Source: Dillenia suffruticosa | Taxonomy: Eukaryota > Streptophyta > Magnoliopsida > Dilleniales > Dilleniaceae | Length of the DNA: 64,000 bases | Reading direction: 5' to 3' | NCBI GenBank assembly: GCA_033439265.1 | Contig: JAVTVX010000017.1 | Span: 13,974,501-14,038,500 of the forward strand | In this document: in pieces, positions 26,301 through 35,853 of the stretch | Position numbering within the stretch: position 1 is the first letter of the stretch | How the letters are laid out: every line of letters starts with the position of its first letter | Notes under the pieces: model-generated | What the model saw: only the letters and a program-made list of their open reading frames with translations | What the model was told of the DNA's origin: nothing | Databases searched by the model: none | Position numbers and translations under genes: made by a program

Positions 26301-26983
26301 ATAACTTGAAGATGCAATAAGGAATCCAAATAGTAACAAGACGTGGAAATTCTAATAAAGGTACAACCTGGAGATATGCCATCTACAAGCTAATTCAGAT
26401 AGTAAATTAATCAGAATTAGAAACAATCAATAAGTGAATAATGAAACAAGAACAACAAAAGGATTAAAAAAAAGAATCAAGCATTACACACCAATCCTTT
26501 TAACTCCTTGGGCACCTTGTCAATGTTATCGACATTCCCAGTAGCATTAGCAACAGATGCAAACAGCGGCTCGGTGACCATTGCCAAGGCATTCTTGCTC
26601 TCATCCAAGCCCTGAACCACATGAACCACCCCAGGATGGCGAAGCCGCACCAACTTGGCGGCATCTGCCCTGATAATGTCGAGAAAGGAGTCCTCGGCGG
26701 CTTTGGAGAGACCGGCACGAAGACGAGCCTCGGAGAGAGCGCGCTTGTCGAGAACCCAGACACAGACGGTAGGATACTGGTGGGTTTGAGCAGATCCGCG
26801 AGATTTGGCAGAGTAGAGCTTCCAAACGAGGCCTGGTCCTGCAGATCCGATCTGGTGAAGGAGATCGTAGTCCTGCAAGGGTTTGGGACCCGTCACTTCT
26901 TGCACAGTCGTCTGCACCGTTTTCTCGATTACTGCTGCCGTCTTCGCTAGGGCTTGCGTTAGGGTTTTCATGTTCAAAGACAT
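4376..26983 (-). CDS. SCYL2: SCY1-like protein kinase 2 (SCYL2) homologue, 14 coding exons, 934 aa
   Basis: A pseudokinase that, from work on the family, acts with clathrin at the trans-Golgi network and endosomes. Arabidopsis SCYL2A/B are known for clathrin-mediated trafficking and root-hair growth. Coding exons, 5' to 3': 26983-26492, 24024-23920, 22519-22409, 21201-21019, 18943-18817, 18256-18195, 18055-17969, 14985-14899, 14388-14275, 13289-13161, 11976-11914, 5873-5712, 5613-5495, 5339-4376. Every intron is GT..AG. Phases agree (split codons only after exons 5 and 13), giving 2805 nt with stop. The start is the first ATG ([20 protein letters not shown]), where family members begin. Length fits the plant family (about 900-930 aa). 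No frameshift or premature stop was found. Introns are enlarged by transposons; intron 11 is 6.0 kb. Confidence 0.96.
6593..7020 (+). mobile_element. Possible hAT transposase 3' end relic
   Basis: A highly acidic frame at 6593-6704 ([19 protein letters not shown], stop, then [17 protein letters not shown]) looks like the acidic C-terminus common in plant hAT transposases. About 260 bp downstream is a GC-richer stretch (AAAAAGCCTGCGTTTCGCTT, 6961-6980, and ...TTAAGCCCCGGGAGGGCC) resembling hAT subterminal sequence. No terminal repeat or 8-bp duplication was found, so this is tentative. Confidence 0.3.
8160..11190 (+). mobile_element. RTE-type LINE relic (endonuclease + reverse transcriptase), antisense in SCYL2 intron 11
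   Basis: A non-LTR retrotransposon with stops and frameshifts throughout. The AP-endonuclease domain begins with [20 protein letters not shown] followed by [11 protein letters not shown] (about 8438-8530). The endonuclease tail [18 protein letters not shown] lies at about 9005-9065. A spacer with [13 protein letters not shown] follows (about 9350-9390). Reverse transcriptase is recognised by [20 protein letters not shown] (about 9812-9875), [14 protein letters not shown] (about 9965-10005) and [16 protein letters not shown]. The 3' coding end shows RWFGH-like and RNEWRRRI (about 11110-11140) remnants. The same family occurs at 28340-31150 on the other strand. Ends are estimated from conserved blocks. 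Confidence 0.85.
11977..14898 (-). other. SCYL2 introns 8-10, no recognised insert
   Basis: Intron 10 (11977-13160), intron 9 (13290-14274) and intron 8 (14389-14898) flank exons 9 and 10. I see ordinary AT-rich intron sequence with an A-run at about 12104-12123. In intron 8 there is a GC-richer patch at about 14730-14870 (TGTTGGGGGC...GCCCCCACCTAAC) that may be a small insertion, but I could not name it. Confidence 0.6.
14986..17968 (-). other. SCYL2 intron 7 (3.0 kb)
   Basis: AT-rich intron without recognisable coding relics. The only structured segment is a probable SINE near 17170-17300 (separate entry). The stretches 15130-16430 and 17320-17960 show nothing I can name. Confidence 0.6.
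17170..17300 (+). mobile_element. Probable tRNA-derived SINE
   Basis: TGGGTTCAGTGG (17178-17189) fits a pol III A box and AGGATTCAAGCC (17221-17232) fits a B box, about 40 bp apart. An A-rich tail (AAAAAAATAAATAAATAATA and onwards, about 17265-17300) follows. The order and spacing are those of a tRNA-derived SINE. I could not identify target duplications or a named family. Confidence 0.35.
19980..20700 (+). mobile_element. L1-type LINE ORF2 3' end relic (zf-RVT region)
   Basis: The plus strand encodes [20 protein letters not shown], then [11 protein letters not shown] (about 20010-20105). That is the reverse-transcriptase zinc-binding region found at the end of plant L1 ORF2. Downstream pieces in shifting frames ([12 protein letters not shown] and [10 protein letters not shown], about 20278-20330, then FRGHSL-like repeats) match the usual final block of these ORFs. 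Several stops and frameshifts are present. The last segment is tandemly duplicated (20399-20645). Confidence 0.65.
20399..20645. repeat. Tandem duplication of about 120 bp in L1 relic
   Basis: 20399-20519 and 20527-20645 are near-identical copies. Both contain ATTGGGCTTTGTTGCCA-like, TTGTTCCAGAGATACTTTT and ATCCTCTCCTACCA blocks in the same order, with a 7-bp joint. Differences are a few substitutions and one small indel. Confidence 0.85.
21202..22408 (-). other. SCYL2 intron 3, no recognised insert
   Basis: 1.2 kb of AT-rich sequence between exons 3 and 4. I see no transposon protein relic, no terminal repeats and no additional conserved frame. Confidence 0.6.
22520..23919 (-). other. SCYL2 intron 2 with internal tandem duplication
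   Basis: A 1.4-kb intron whose central part is a two-copy tandem repeat (22961-23734). The remainder is unremarkable. Without the extra copy the intron would be about 1.0 kb. Confidence 0.7.
22961..23734. repeat. Two-copy tandem repeat of about 380-395 bp in SCYL2 intron 2
   Basis: Copy 1 is 22961-23338 and copy 2 is 23339 to about 23734. Shared landmarks in order are TCTGTTGCTT, ATCCAACAAAGCATAAG, GGTATCATGTCT, CATCCAGAACATAGAGGACA, TCTAAATCTTTTAAAGA, ACATGATGATCC-like and CCACATGAATGT. The copies differ by scattered substitutions and short indels, so the duplication is not recent. Confidence 0.85.
24025..26491 (-). other. SCYL2 intron 1 (2.5 kb)
   Basis: The first intron, between the N-lobe exon and the catalytic-loop exon. 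It contains a likely LINE 3' tail (25075-25560) on the gene's strand and otherwise AT-rich sequence. 24060-25070 and 25570-26470 show nothing nameable. Confidence 0.6.
25075..25560 (-). mobile_element. Possible L1-type LINE 3' end
   Basis: On the minus strand the segment ends GTGAATAAAATACCTTCTTT and then an A-rich run, like the 3' end of a polyadenylated plant L1. Upstream fragments such as FAAKRIKSL are weakly like an L1 ORF2 tail. No duplication was identified. Confidence 0.3.
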
Positions 26984-27180
26984 GGTTGATTTTGATCGTC
27001 AGGAAGGTGAGAGAGACGACGTCTGCAGAGAGAGACGGAGAGAGAGAAACTGAAATTTGATAATTGTTTCTCTTTTTTAATCAGTTGCTCTGCTTTCTCT
27101 CTCTCTCTCTTCTCTCTCTCTCTTCCCTGAGAAATGAGAATTGCTCTTGCTGTTTTCCGTTGGTCACTGTAATTTAATTT
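26984..27180 (-). promoter_or_regulatory. SCYL2 5' leader and core promoter with GA/CT tract
   Basis: Directly upstream of the start codon (context AACCATGTC on the minus strand) is a GAGA-rich leader at 27010-27050. A (CT)n tract on plus at 27097-27124 reads (GA)n on the gene strand. Such GA-rich leaders are common at constitutive plant genes. No clear TATA box stands at the expected distance; the transcription start cannot be fixed. Confidence 0.5.
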
Positions 27181-28340
27181 TTCTTTTTCAAAAGTCTAGA
27201 GACGTCAACGGAGGAGAAGACGATCGTACGCGTGGAGCAGGTCTAAAATGGCTCTCGCACGTGCCTTCCAAAGCCGGCTCACCAAGCCCCCCAGTTCCAC
27301 AACAACCGACTCCTTTTCCTTTTTTTATTTTATTTTATTTTTTATTTATTAAGTCGGCTAAACCTTTCCTTTTTCAACTAATATTACCATACCAAATAAC
27401 CATCGTCTCTATTATAATAGTTTACATTTTAACATAAAAGATAATTTATTTAGGGTTTAGAGCATCAAACTTGACTTTTTAAATATTTAACGTGTTACCT
27501 TACAAAAAAAGATTTAACATGTATGATCTCATTTATATATTTATATGACTTTTCAAATATATATTATGAACATTTATGTAATTTCTTTGTGCATTGATGC
27601 AAGTTCATGGATCTCATTCTTTTTGGTTCATGCTTTAATATATTACACGAATAGTTCTTTTATATGGTTCATGCTTTAATGGGCTTGTGGTTCATTTGTT
27701 TATTCATAATTTTGTGAGTTACATCATGGATACTCTTGATTCCTATAAATAAGCTTTCTTGTCACTCTAAAAACAACACAATTCAATATTCCTTAAAAGA
27801 GAAAGATAATAGAGTTTTGTATTATTAATCTTTGATAGCTAATTTTTACCTGGTCCATTGGATTGGGTGGATTAGCAGATTAGTCAACTATATATTATAA
27901 TACTCCTCGTAGATTGGCAATTGGGTTTAAAAAAACTATATTTACAAATAAATAGGTTCGCACAATAAATCAATGAGAAAAACAATTGGATTTATTTAGT
28001 ATAAAAATGAATATAAAATACCGGCTATACGTTGAATTTGAAAAATATCTTAAAAATATATAACCAATAAAAAATTGAAATGAAATCCTGCAACGGTAAC
28101 AAGTTGAAATGAGAAAAATAAAAATATAAAATAATTAAAAAGAAACAATAACAATAATAATAATTTCAAATTCTGGATCCACCGTATGAGAAACAAATAT
28201 AATGTAGAAAAATTTTAAAATTTTAAAAAATAATAATATAAATTTAAAAATATAAAATTAAAATTTGAAAGTAAAATAAGAAAGATAACAATAAAAAAGA
28301 AAAATAAAAATAAACTATACGTAAAAACTTAAAATAATAA
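27181..28340. other. Intergenic, AT-rich, upstream of SCYL2
   Basis: No gene recognised. TGGTTCATGCTTTAAT occurs twice (around 27625-27640 and 27665-27680). A TATA-like CCTATAAATAAGC lies near 27742. A short LTR relic is possible but unsupported. Confidence 0.4.
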
Positions 28341-31150
28341 GAGAATTGATTTAACTATTCCCAATTTTTTCATGCCACTCATTCTTATTAAAAGTTATTT
28401 TTTCAACTAATTTTTTAACATTTATTTCTTTACGGATAATTTGTATCTTTACGGATAATTTGTATTTAAATTTTCAATAATCTAATCTGACGTTTCACTA
28501 AATTTTCTACATTTAATGTTTCCCTCATCATAAGTTGTGCGTTTTTAAGTTTTCGTTACATGTGTGCAAATTACCTGAGACAATATTCTCGTATGTTATT
28601 CACAATTAAATTTACTTCTAAATTAATACGTATCTCTTTATTTTTAATTAGTTTTACCACACATTTATTTGAATATTCTCATTTCAATTATTGTAATTTT
28701 TATACTCTTGTTATTATTTAATAGTTTAACACTCGATACCATTTAATAATATATATTTTACTATAATTCTATAGAACTTCCCGTTCAATTGTAATGGCAT
28801 TGTACAGTTGTAAAGAACTTTAAATGTATTTCTCTATTTTATCCGATCAGCTTGAATTCTATGATTCAAATTCGAATCAATATTACCATCATTTCGAATG
28901 ATAGATCCAAAATATCTAAAGTATTCATATTTTTTATATTTTATATTTTTTTAATTTAATCGTTTATTTATCATTCTAATGATTGTTACTAAACGTACAT
29001 ATCATATATTTAATTTTTGACTAACTAAATTTAAATCATATACATTCTAATGTGACATTTCATAACTCCAATTTAACACTGATACTCTCAATAGTTTTAT
29101 CAACCAATATTGTATCATTTGCAAAAAAAACATATACCATGATATTTTATTTTGAATACTCTTTATAATTTTATCTATCACTATGTAACAAGGAGATGAG
29201 TTAATACCGAATTTTGATGAAACCTAATATTAATTGGGAAGTTATCACTTAAACCCCCTATAATTTCTCATATTGGTAATAGCTCCCTCATAATATTTTT
29301 GATGAGATCAATATATTTCAAGGTGATTCTCTTTTTTGTCAACTCCCACCACAATCTCTAACAACCTTATCATTAGTGTTTTCTCTAAATCAATAAATAT
29401 CATATGTAAATCTCTCTTCTATATTCTAAATATTTCCGTAAAATATTTTAACAAGTGAATGGTTTCGATGATGGATTGTCTTGACATGAATTTAAATTGA
29501 TTTAGAGACACATTTATCTCCAATTTTAATTTATGTTCTATTAATTTTTCTCATAACTTCATAGTATGACTCATAAATTTAATTTTTTTGTAATTGAAAC
29601 AATTTTGTATATTTCATTTATTTTTATATAATGAAAGAAGTGTGTTGTCCTTCCATGTTTTAGGACATTTTCTTTATTTGCCAAATTTTGTTAAAAAAAA
29701 ATCTATTAATATTTCTATTTTCATTTCAGTCAAACATTTTCACATCTCAATAGGATATTATTTTGCCTATGACTTTATTATTTTTTATTTTTTTAAAATA
29801 TCATTTATTTTATAAAAATGAATTTTACGTTTAAAATCCCTATGGATAATTTTTACAGGTATTGTAATATTGCTGATATCTTTTATACCATTAACGTTGA
29901 AAAAATTATCAAAATAATCTGTCAAATGCTATTTTAGATTCTCATTCCTTATAGGATGGTCTCACTTTTAATATACCTAACACCATTTAAATTCTTTTCC
30001 TTCCTCTTCCTTAATTTGGTAATTTTGTATATCTCTTTTTTTCTATTCGTAGTTTCTAATTTTTTTATATAATTTATTATAAATTTTATTTTTTGATTCA
30101 TGAATAATCTTTTTCATCTTTTTTTTTTGAAATTTTATACTTTTCAAATTTATCGTTACATATCTTACTTTTAAAATTGTTATAACACTCTTATTTAGTT
30201 CATATAATAGTTTGGAATTTCTTATTCCACCACCATAACTCTTTATCTATTATTGGAGTTTATTCCCCAGATACGTCAAGAAATTCTTTACCTATATTTT
30301 AAATATTATTAGATATTTCTATTCACATGATTTTTGAATCATCATTAACAGATCATGTTTCTATTTGAATTAATTTGTTTTTAAAAGTTGTCACTTTTTC
30401 TCTTTTAGATTCTATCACTTAATTCTTGACTTCACAGATTTACGATATTTTTTTTGCCTTTTAAGCATACGTATATCCAAAATTAAAAATCTATTGCTTC
30501 TTTTGGTGAGAAAGAAATTTATTTAGTTGGCATTCGATCCACTTCTGTATGTAATTATGTACGACTCTATTTTTTTTAAAGAAAGTTTTTAAGAGTATCA
30601 AATCGAATGGTATGACAAACGTTAAAATGGTACTCTTACCTCATTCCTAATATTAAATCCAATATTTTCATGTACGGCTTTAAATCTCATATTATTCTCA
30701 CCTACATGTCTATTTAGATTTCTTCTGATAAATAATTTCTTCTCATTAGGTATGATTTGTATAAATTTATCTAAATTTTCCTAAAACTATTATTTATTAA
30801 TTGCAATTACACCAATTTGAAATGTACAGATATTGACTATATTAATTACGTTTTCTCCGATAATTAGTTTGACAAATAAAATTCTATATCTTTTTTTCTT
30901 ATCTCCACTATATTCTCTTATAAATTTTTATAGATAATTATTTTTATTCAATTTTTAATTCTATCGCTACTTGTATACAAAAACTTATGATCGTAAACTA
31001 TTTTAGTCTTTTCTCCACGTACTTAGTTTCTTGAAAACATATAATATTAATTCTCCATTTTGACATTACTTCTCTTATTTTTTTAACTTACCTTTAAGCA
31101 TCCTATATTTCAAATGATTAGATAAATCCTATCTTTATAGACTAATTTTT
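28340..31150 (-). mobile_element. RTE-type LINE relic, second copy, minus strand
   Basis: Same family as the intron 11 copy, in the opposite orientation, strongly decayed and AT-enriched. On the minus strand the endonuclease start reads LIIWNIGCLKGKLKKIREVM, then KWRINIICFQETKYVEK (about 31130-31010). [19 protein letters not shown] lies at about 30570-30510. The reverse transcriptase region includes IIKSIQNKISWYMFFANDTI (about 29165-29110), where the YADD/FADD catalytic box has become FAND. The end resembles NEWHEKIG (about 28375). Stops and frameshifts occur throughout. Confidence 0.8.
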
Positions 31151-31883
31151 TTACCTACACCCATCCACATAAAAAGGAAATTGGAGCTAAATAAATGAAG
31201 AAGAACCTACAAAATGCTAGTAATTAAGAAACAAACTGCAATTAAAAGCAATGAACTAAGACTAGTATCCAATGAATTGTAAAAATTTTGGTCGGAAAAA
31301 TTACACCTCTTTGCCTGCCAGTCGGGGTTGTTTTGGTTGGTTGGAGTCGATTTGGTTGGATTTAGGTTAGTCAGATTGCATATTCGGGTGAGTCACACTT
31401 TGTTTTGAATGAAAATAAAATTGACATATTCAAATTTAACCAAAAAAAAAAAACACATATAAAACAATAAAAGAGGGTGCATTTCACAAGCCCATGTCTA
31501 GAAACCTATAACCTAATAACGAAAATTCCATCTTTGACAAGAAAAGAAAAGGTTCATTCACATGTAAAGAAAAGCCATGATAAAAACAACTCGGTAAAGA
31601 GCAAGTAAATCCATCGCAATAACAACTTGGTAATCCATCACAAGGTTAAAAATTAACCTAATAAAGTAGCTCACAGTTATCACAAGTCCATAACAACTAT
31701 TATAACCATCAAATACATTATATATATAGTTCCAAAAATGCAATTGGAAACAACCATTACAACAAGAATATGTAACAACCATTACAATCTTGTTCTCTCC
31801 TTCCATTACAAGCTTCGAAGCTTAGCAATGTTGCACCCTTAAGATGATATATGTGTGTGTGTGTGTGTGTGTAGTCAGAAATA
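31151..31883. other. Unassigned AT-rich sequence with a (TG)n microsatellite
   Basis: No gene or element recognised. A (TG)n run lies at about 31850-31873. A pyrimidine/GT-biased patch (GGTTGTTTTGGTTGGTTGGA, about 31325-31345) has no visible meaning. Confidence 0.5.
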
Positions 31884-32138
31884 AACAAGCAGGAAAATGT
31901 TTAAATTTTGAAATAACGAAGTAGGTAGGTAACTGGACATGTAAAACAAAAATCCTCTAAATTAAGCACGTAAAGAACTAAACAACCAAAGAACAAAAGG
32001 TTTTTTGTCACTTTATTTGAGAAATTAAAGAACAAAACAAGCAAGAATAATGTTTAAATTTTGCAATAACAAAGCAGGTAGATAACTAGACACGTAAAGC
32101 AAAAAATTGTCCAAATTAAGCACGTAAAAGATTTAAAT
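31884..32138 (+). repeat. 152-bp tandem repeat interrupted by the solo LTR
   Basis: Unit 1 is 31884-32035. Unit 2 begins at 32036 and is cut at 32138. Its missing part stands at 45421-45478, beyond the solo LTR (AATCGAAGAACAAAAGGTG then GTCACTCCATTTGAGAAATT, matching AACCAAAGAACAAAAGGTT then GTCACTTTATTTGAGAAATT of unit 1). Rejoining at TAAAT/TAAAC restores unit 2 exactly in register with unit 1. This proves the ancestral empty site. Confidence 0.9.
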
Positions 32139-32927
32139 TGTGATAACCCACTATCCAGATATTGCACCCCCTAACAAAAGGGAACATAGAAGTAAATGCA
32201 TAAACAATAAACATGATTAAAATGTGACGTTGGAATCGTGACAGTTGCACTTCCCGTGTGTAATAATGTAAGGAAATTTATATTAAAAAAAAAGTTATTT
32301 GTTCTTCTCAAATAAAATAACGATAAAATCTTCCCCATTAAGTGACTATTTAGTCACGTGGAATTAATATAAAATCTGATAAAATAAATATAACATCTCT
32401 AATATCAAACAAACAGGTATTAATAGCTCTCCAAACCATCCAATGACACACCATGATATATAGTCACACAATTTAAATAAAGTTATACATATAAGGTTTT
32501 CCTTGACGTTTAACTATTCGTTTACATATAACAGATAACATGTGCAAATCTAAAAGAAATACAAGAACAACATATCTTAACAATATAAATGGTCAAAAAT
32601 CAGTAGAGATCGAAATCCTTTGGTTCTAAGGCCTCTACTCTGTGATTTCTTTTCGTCTCTCTGATCACTTAAAAACAAAAATATTGGGGTGAGCATAAAC
32701 TGAGCAAATACATTAAGGACCAATAGCATTCATAACAAGTAATCAGATATACGAATATTAATATTAGTATGCAAATAGCGTGAAATCGAATAGTATACAA
32801 AAGACATACGTATCTCAAATAATTTCAAAAAAAATAGATACAATTACTACTATATATTCATTATCATTTTCTATCTTTGTTATTCCAATTTGAAATTGAT
32901 ATTTAAAGAAATGAATAGAATGTCGAG

Positions 32928-34292
32928 TGGTCGGGTTGTCGAAACCCTCAAATTAATACTGATTTCTCCAATACAACAAACTGTAGCAATAGTGGTTAGC
33001 AGGTCGAATTCCAATGGAACTATGTTAACTTAACTTCTTAGTAAATGCCAAAATAAAATATGGGGTTTATAAAAGAAATTCATAAATCAAAATTAAATAG
33101 CTAAAATTAAAAAACAAATCAAATATGCAAAAATACTAAAATTTAAAGAAAAAATTCAATTCACCAAACTCCGATTCAAGAGTTCATATATTCGATTGTG
33201 TTATTGATCATTGGTTGAAAATATTATTCTTGTAATTCGAGCATTTAATTTTAGATCTATTAGGATAGTTATAATAAATCTTGTGTTTTTCTAAAATAAT
33301 TGACCAAGTCCAGCATTCAGTCAAAACTTATCATTAATCGACTGGGCACGATAACATTCCATATCAAATAATGACAGTATTAAGTTCTGTGAAAATAGTT
33401 AAACCAAAATACAAATAACCAGAATAGCCATACAATTATTCGATTTTGTTCCATCGATTCCTTAGGTTAACATGAATATCGGCAATGACCCATAAACATA
33501 AATAATCTATTTGCTACTTGTACCATTCATTCATGACAATTACGGATCACTGAAATCCTAGATGTAGTAGAAAAATTGATATTGAATTAAATTGTCAGAT
33601 TAACCGATACCAATTTTTCATAAAAATAAACCAAAAATCGACGAATACTTGAATTAAAAATGTAAGAAATTAAATAAAATACATAACCTCACAATGAAAA
33701 ACAATCGATTAAAATTCCCCTTGAATCAAAATAAAAAAAACTAGCCACTCATGGTGACCATATTTTTGAGAATAAACAAAAAAAATAAAAGAAAAAAACA
33801 ATGTTCTTCAAAGAAAGCAAGAAAAAATAAAACCTAAAACCTAAAGAGAGATGAATGTAGCCGCCACAACACTTGTGAATATATATATATGAATAGTGTC
33901 GTGAACAGTAATGTGAATAGTGCCTTCTAGGGTTAATGAGGAGAGTCTTTCTTTTAATGTTCCAGGTCTCCAAGATTCTTCCAAAATAATAGAAAAAAGA
34001 TCCACCAAAATAGGAAAATTTAGAAATTTTACTCCGAACAATAATTTTTACTTAAAGTAAAAATTTTTAAAATAAAATCTTACATTTTTTGATACTTCTT
34101 CATTTCCTTTGTAGACCCAATTAATATCTTGAATCATTTAGTTCCAAAAATGTCTCTTTAAGTCCATTTTGATCCGATCTCCATTTTTAATCCCTAAAAA
34201 TAAAAATATCATAAAAACAATTATTATGGTACTAACCAATCCAAAATCAAACCATAATATCAACAATAAAAATGACAATTTGTGCATTATCA
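32928..34292 (-). repeat. 3' LTR of Athila-like element
   Basis: 1365 bp, TGGTCGGGTTG...GCATTATCA on plus. It matches 38533-39891 over its whole length, with mostly C/T and G/A differences and small indels. It is preceded, in element direction, by the polypurine tract at 34293. Confidence 0.93.
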
Positions 34293-34325
34293 AATTCCCA
34301 CACACTAAATCAATGTTTGCCCTCA
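34293..34325 (-). promoter_or_regulatory. Terminal polypurine tract next to 3' LTR
   Basis: On the minus strand it reads GCTTGAGGGCAAACATTGAT (34326-34307), then TTAGTGTGTGGGAATT directly before the LTR start TGATAATG. It primes plus-strand DNA synthesis and corresponds to 3308-3340 of the first element. Confidence 0.8.
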
Positions 34326-35679
34326 AGCATTCACTAGATTAATGTCACACAAGTATTCTCTTCTTCACTCCTTCCCCTCCTTCAATTCATTTTCAAATAA
34401 TTTCAAAGCAGCACATATCGAAAAATTCAAGCAAAAATAACAATTTAGAGAGCAAGTGATCATAGTTTTAAAACTTTAAAAGAAAATATAAGCATCCCAT
34501 CAAACTCGATAATTTCATCAAATTCAATATATAAAGATTCAATACTCTCACAAGGATTTCACTCTATATACTCAAAGTGTTTAAGGGAATTTATCAATAA
34601 CTCTCAAATCAAATCAATGTATGTTATTACCATAAACTTGCTTATTTATCAAATCTCCACCACTATTTATATGAATTCAAAACAAAAATTCAGAGGTTTT
34701 TGTAAGGGTTGTAACGTGGTTTGGGTAAAGGTAGGATAAAAGGATAAATGTATCGTGTAATAAATATATCAAAAAAGCATGTCAAGAACATATCTCCTAT
34801 ATCTCATATCATGAAATACAATCAAGCCAAAAGAAAGATACTCCAATCAAGATCATTATCATTTCTCAATCAAATTTTTTACATTTTCTCTTCAAATTCC
34901 TCAATTTCAACTTTTGGGAATTTCTTCTCTTTTTTTTCTTTTCCCCTCTTTTTTGTCCTTTTTTTTTCTCCCATTTTTTTTGAATAAGGAAACTAAATGA
35001 GGATCAATGAAAATGCCGCGCATATACAATCCACCACAAGTGAATAATCGACTTCCTGAAAATAAATCTCATAATAGAAGTACCTCATTCCCTTTGCAAA
35101 TAACCACTCAATATATACTCAAATCACATGCTTCTTTAATATAAGAACAAAAAAGAAGGTAAAACGTAAAAAGAAGGTTATGTGTTAATTAATGAGGTTA
35201 AAGCAAAGAAATGGGATATAAACTCAAAGGGTTTCACTAAGGGAAATATTATGCATGGGAAGGTCTTTTAAGATAGAAAAAGTGTGTAAACCTAATTGCC
35301 CCATCATATTAATGTCTAAATTCATGAATGTGGTCTTGAAAAGTATTGCAAAGCAAGTTCTAGAATAAACATGCTATGATTGATGTACACTCATGAAGAA
35401 AGATTAGAGCAAATTTGATGACATGCTTTTAAGGTTCAAATTCTCACAAAAATTGTGCAATATTGTATCAAATCTATCACATTTTCATTTGATTCAATCA
35501 TCAAGATCAATGGAATACTTTAAAACAATTTATCCAAAAAATAACTAATCACACTTGTCTCTTTCATGTATTGGAAACTTAAATTAACAATGTATACTAA
35601 CTCAAAATCATTATCCGACAAAATCTAAAGAGTACGAAGTTCCAAAGAAAAATAGAAGAAATGACATTGGCATGAAAAT

Positions 35680-35712
35680 CCTCCCCCACACCTAAATACT
35701 ACATTGTCCTCA
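35680..35712 (-). promoter_or_regulatory. Extra internal polypurine tract
   Basis: The minus strand reads GAGGACAATGTAGTATTTAG, then GTGTGGGGGAGG. It has the same architecture as the terminal tract (GAGGACAA..., then ..TTAGGTGTGGGGG), but lies about 1.39 kb inside it, just after the accessory ORF. It could act as a second plus-strand primer. Confidence 0.65.
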
Positions 35713-35853
35713 ATGTATGCAAAAGATGAGAAATTAAGACACAATGCTAAAGAAATTCACAACCAGCACAATTAAAAACTAAGCTCAGAAATGAAAAATG
35801 CTAGGCAATGAAAGAGAACAATGACAAGGAAGATAAAAAAGAGAGTACCCCCC

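Larger units (their letters stand above)
18817..26983 (-). other. SCYL2: SCYL2 exons 1-5: degenerate protein kinase domain
   Basis: Residues about 37-330. The glycine-loop position reads [13 protein letters not shown]. The catalytic loop is HRAISPE (193-199), with Ala in place of the catalytic Asp of HRD. The metal-binding DFG is GFG (213-215). The APE motif (255-257) and subdomain IX (DIFSFG, 271-276) are kept, so the fold should be intact while conventional phosphotransfer is doubtful. Exon 1 carries the N-lobe; exons 2-4 carry the catalytic-loop to subdomain IX region. The domain is spread over 8 kb by four large introns. Confidence 0.9.

Noticed and set aside
26500-26950. Several frames over SCYL2 exon 1 on both strands
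   Set aside because: Shadow frames of a GC-richer conserved exon; only the MSLNMKTL frame matches the family.
27620-27850. Small solo LTR upstream of SCYL2 (TATA-like box, repeated TGGTTCATGCTTTAAT)
   Set aside because: No TG..CA ends, duplication or second copy visible; evidence too weak to call.
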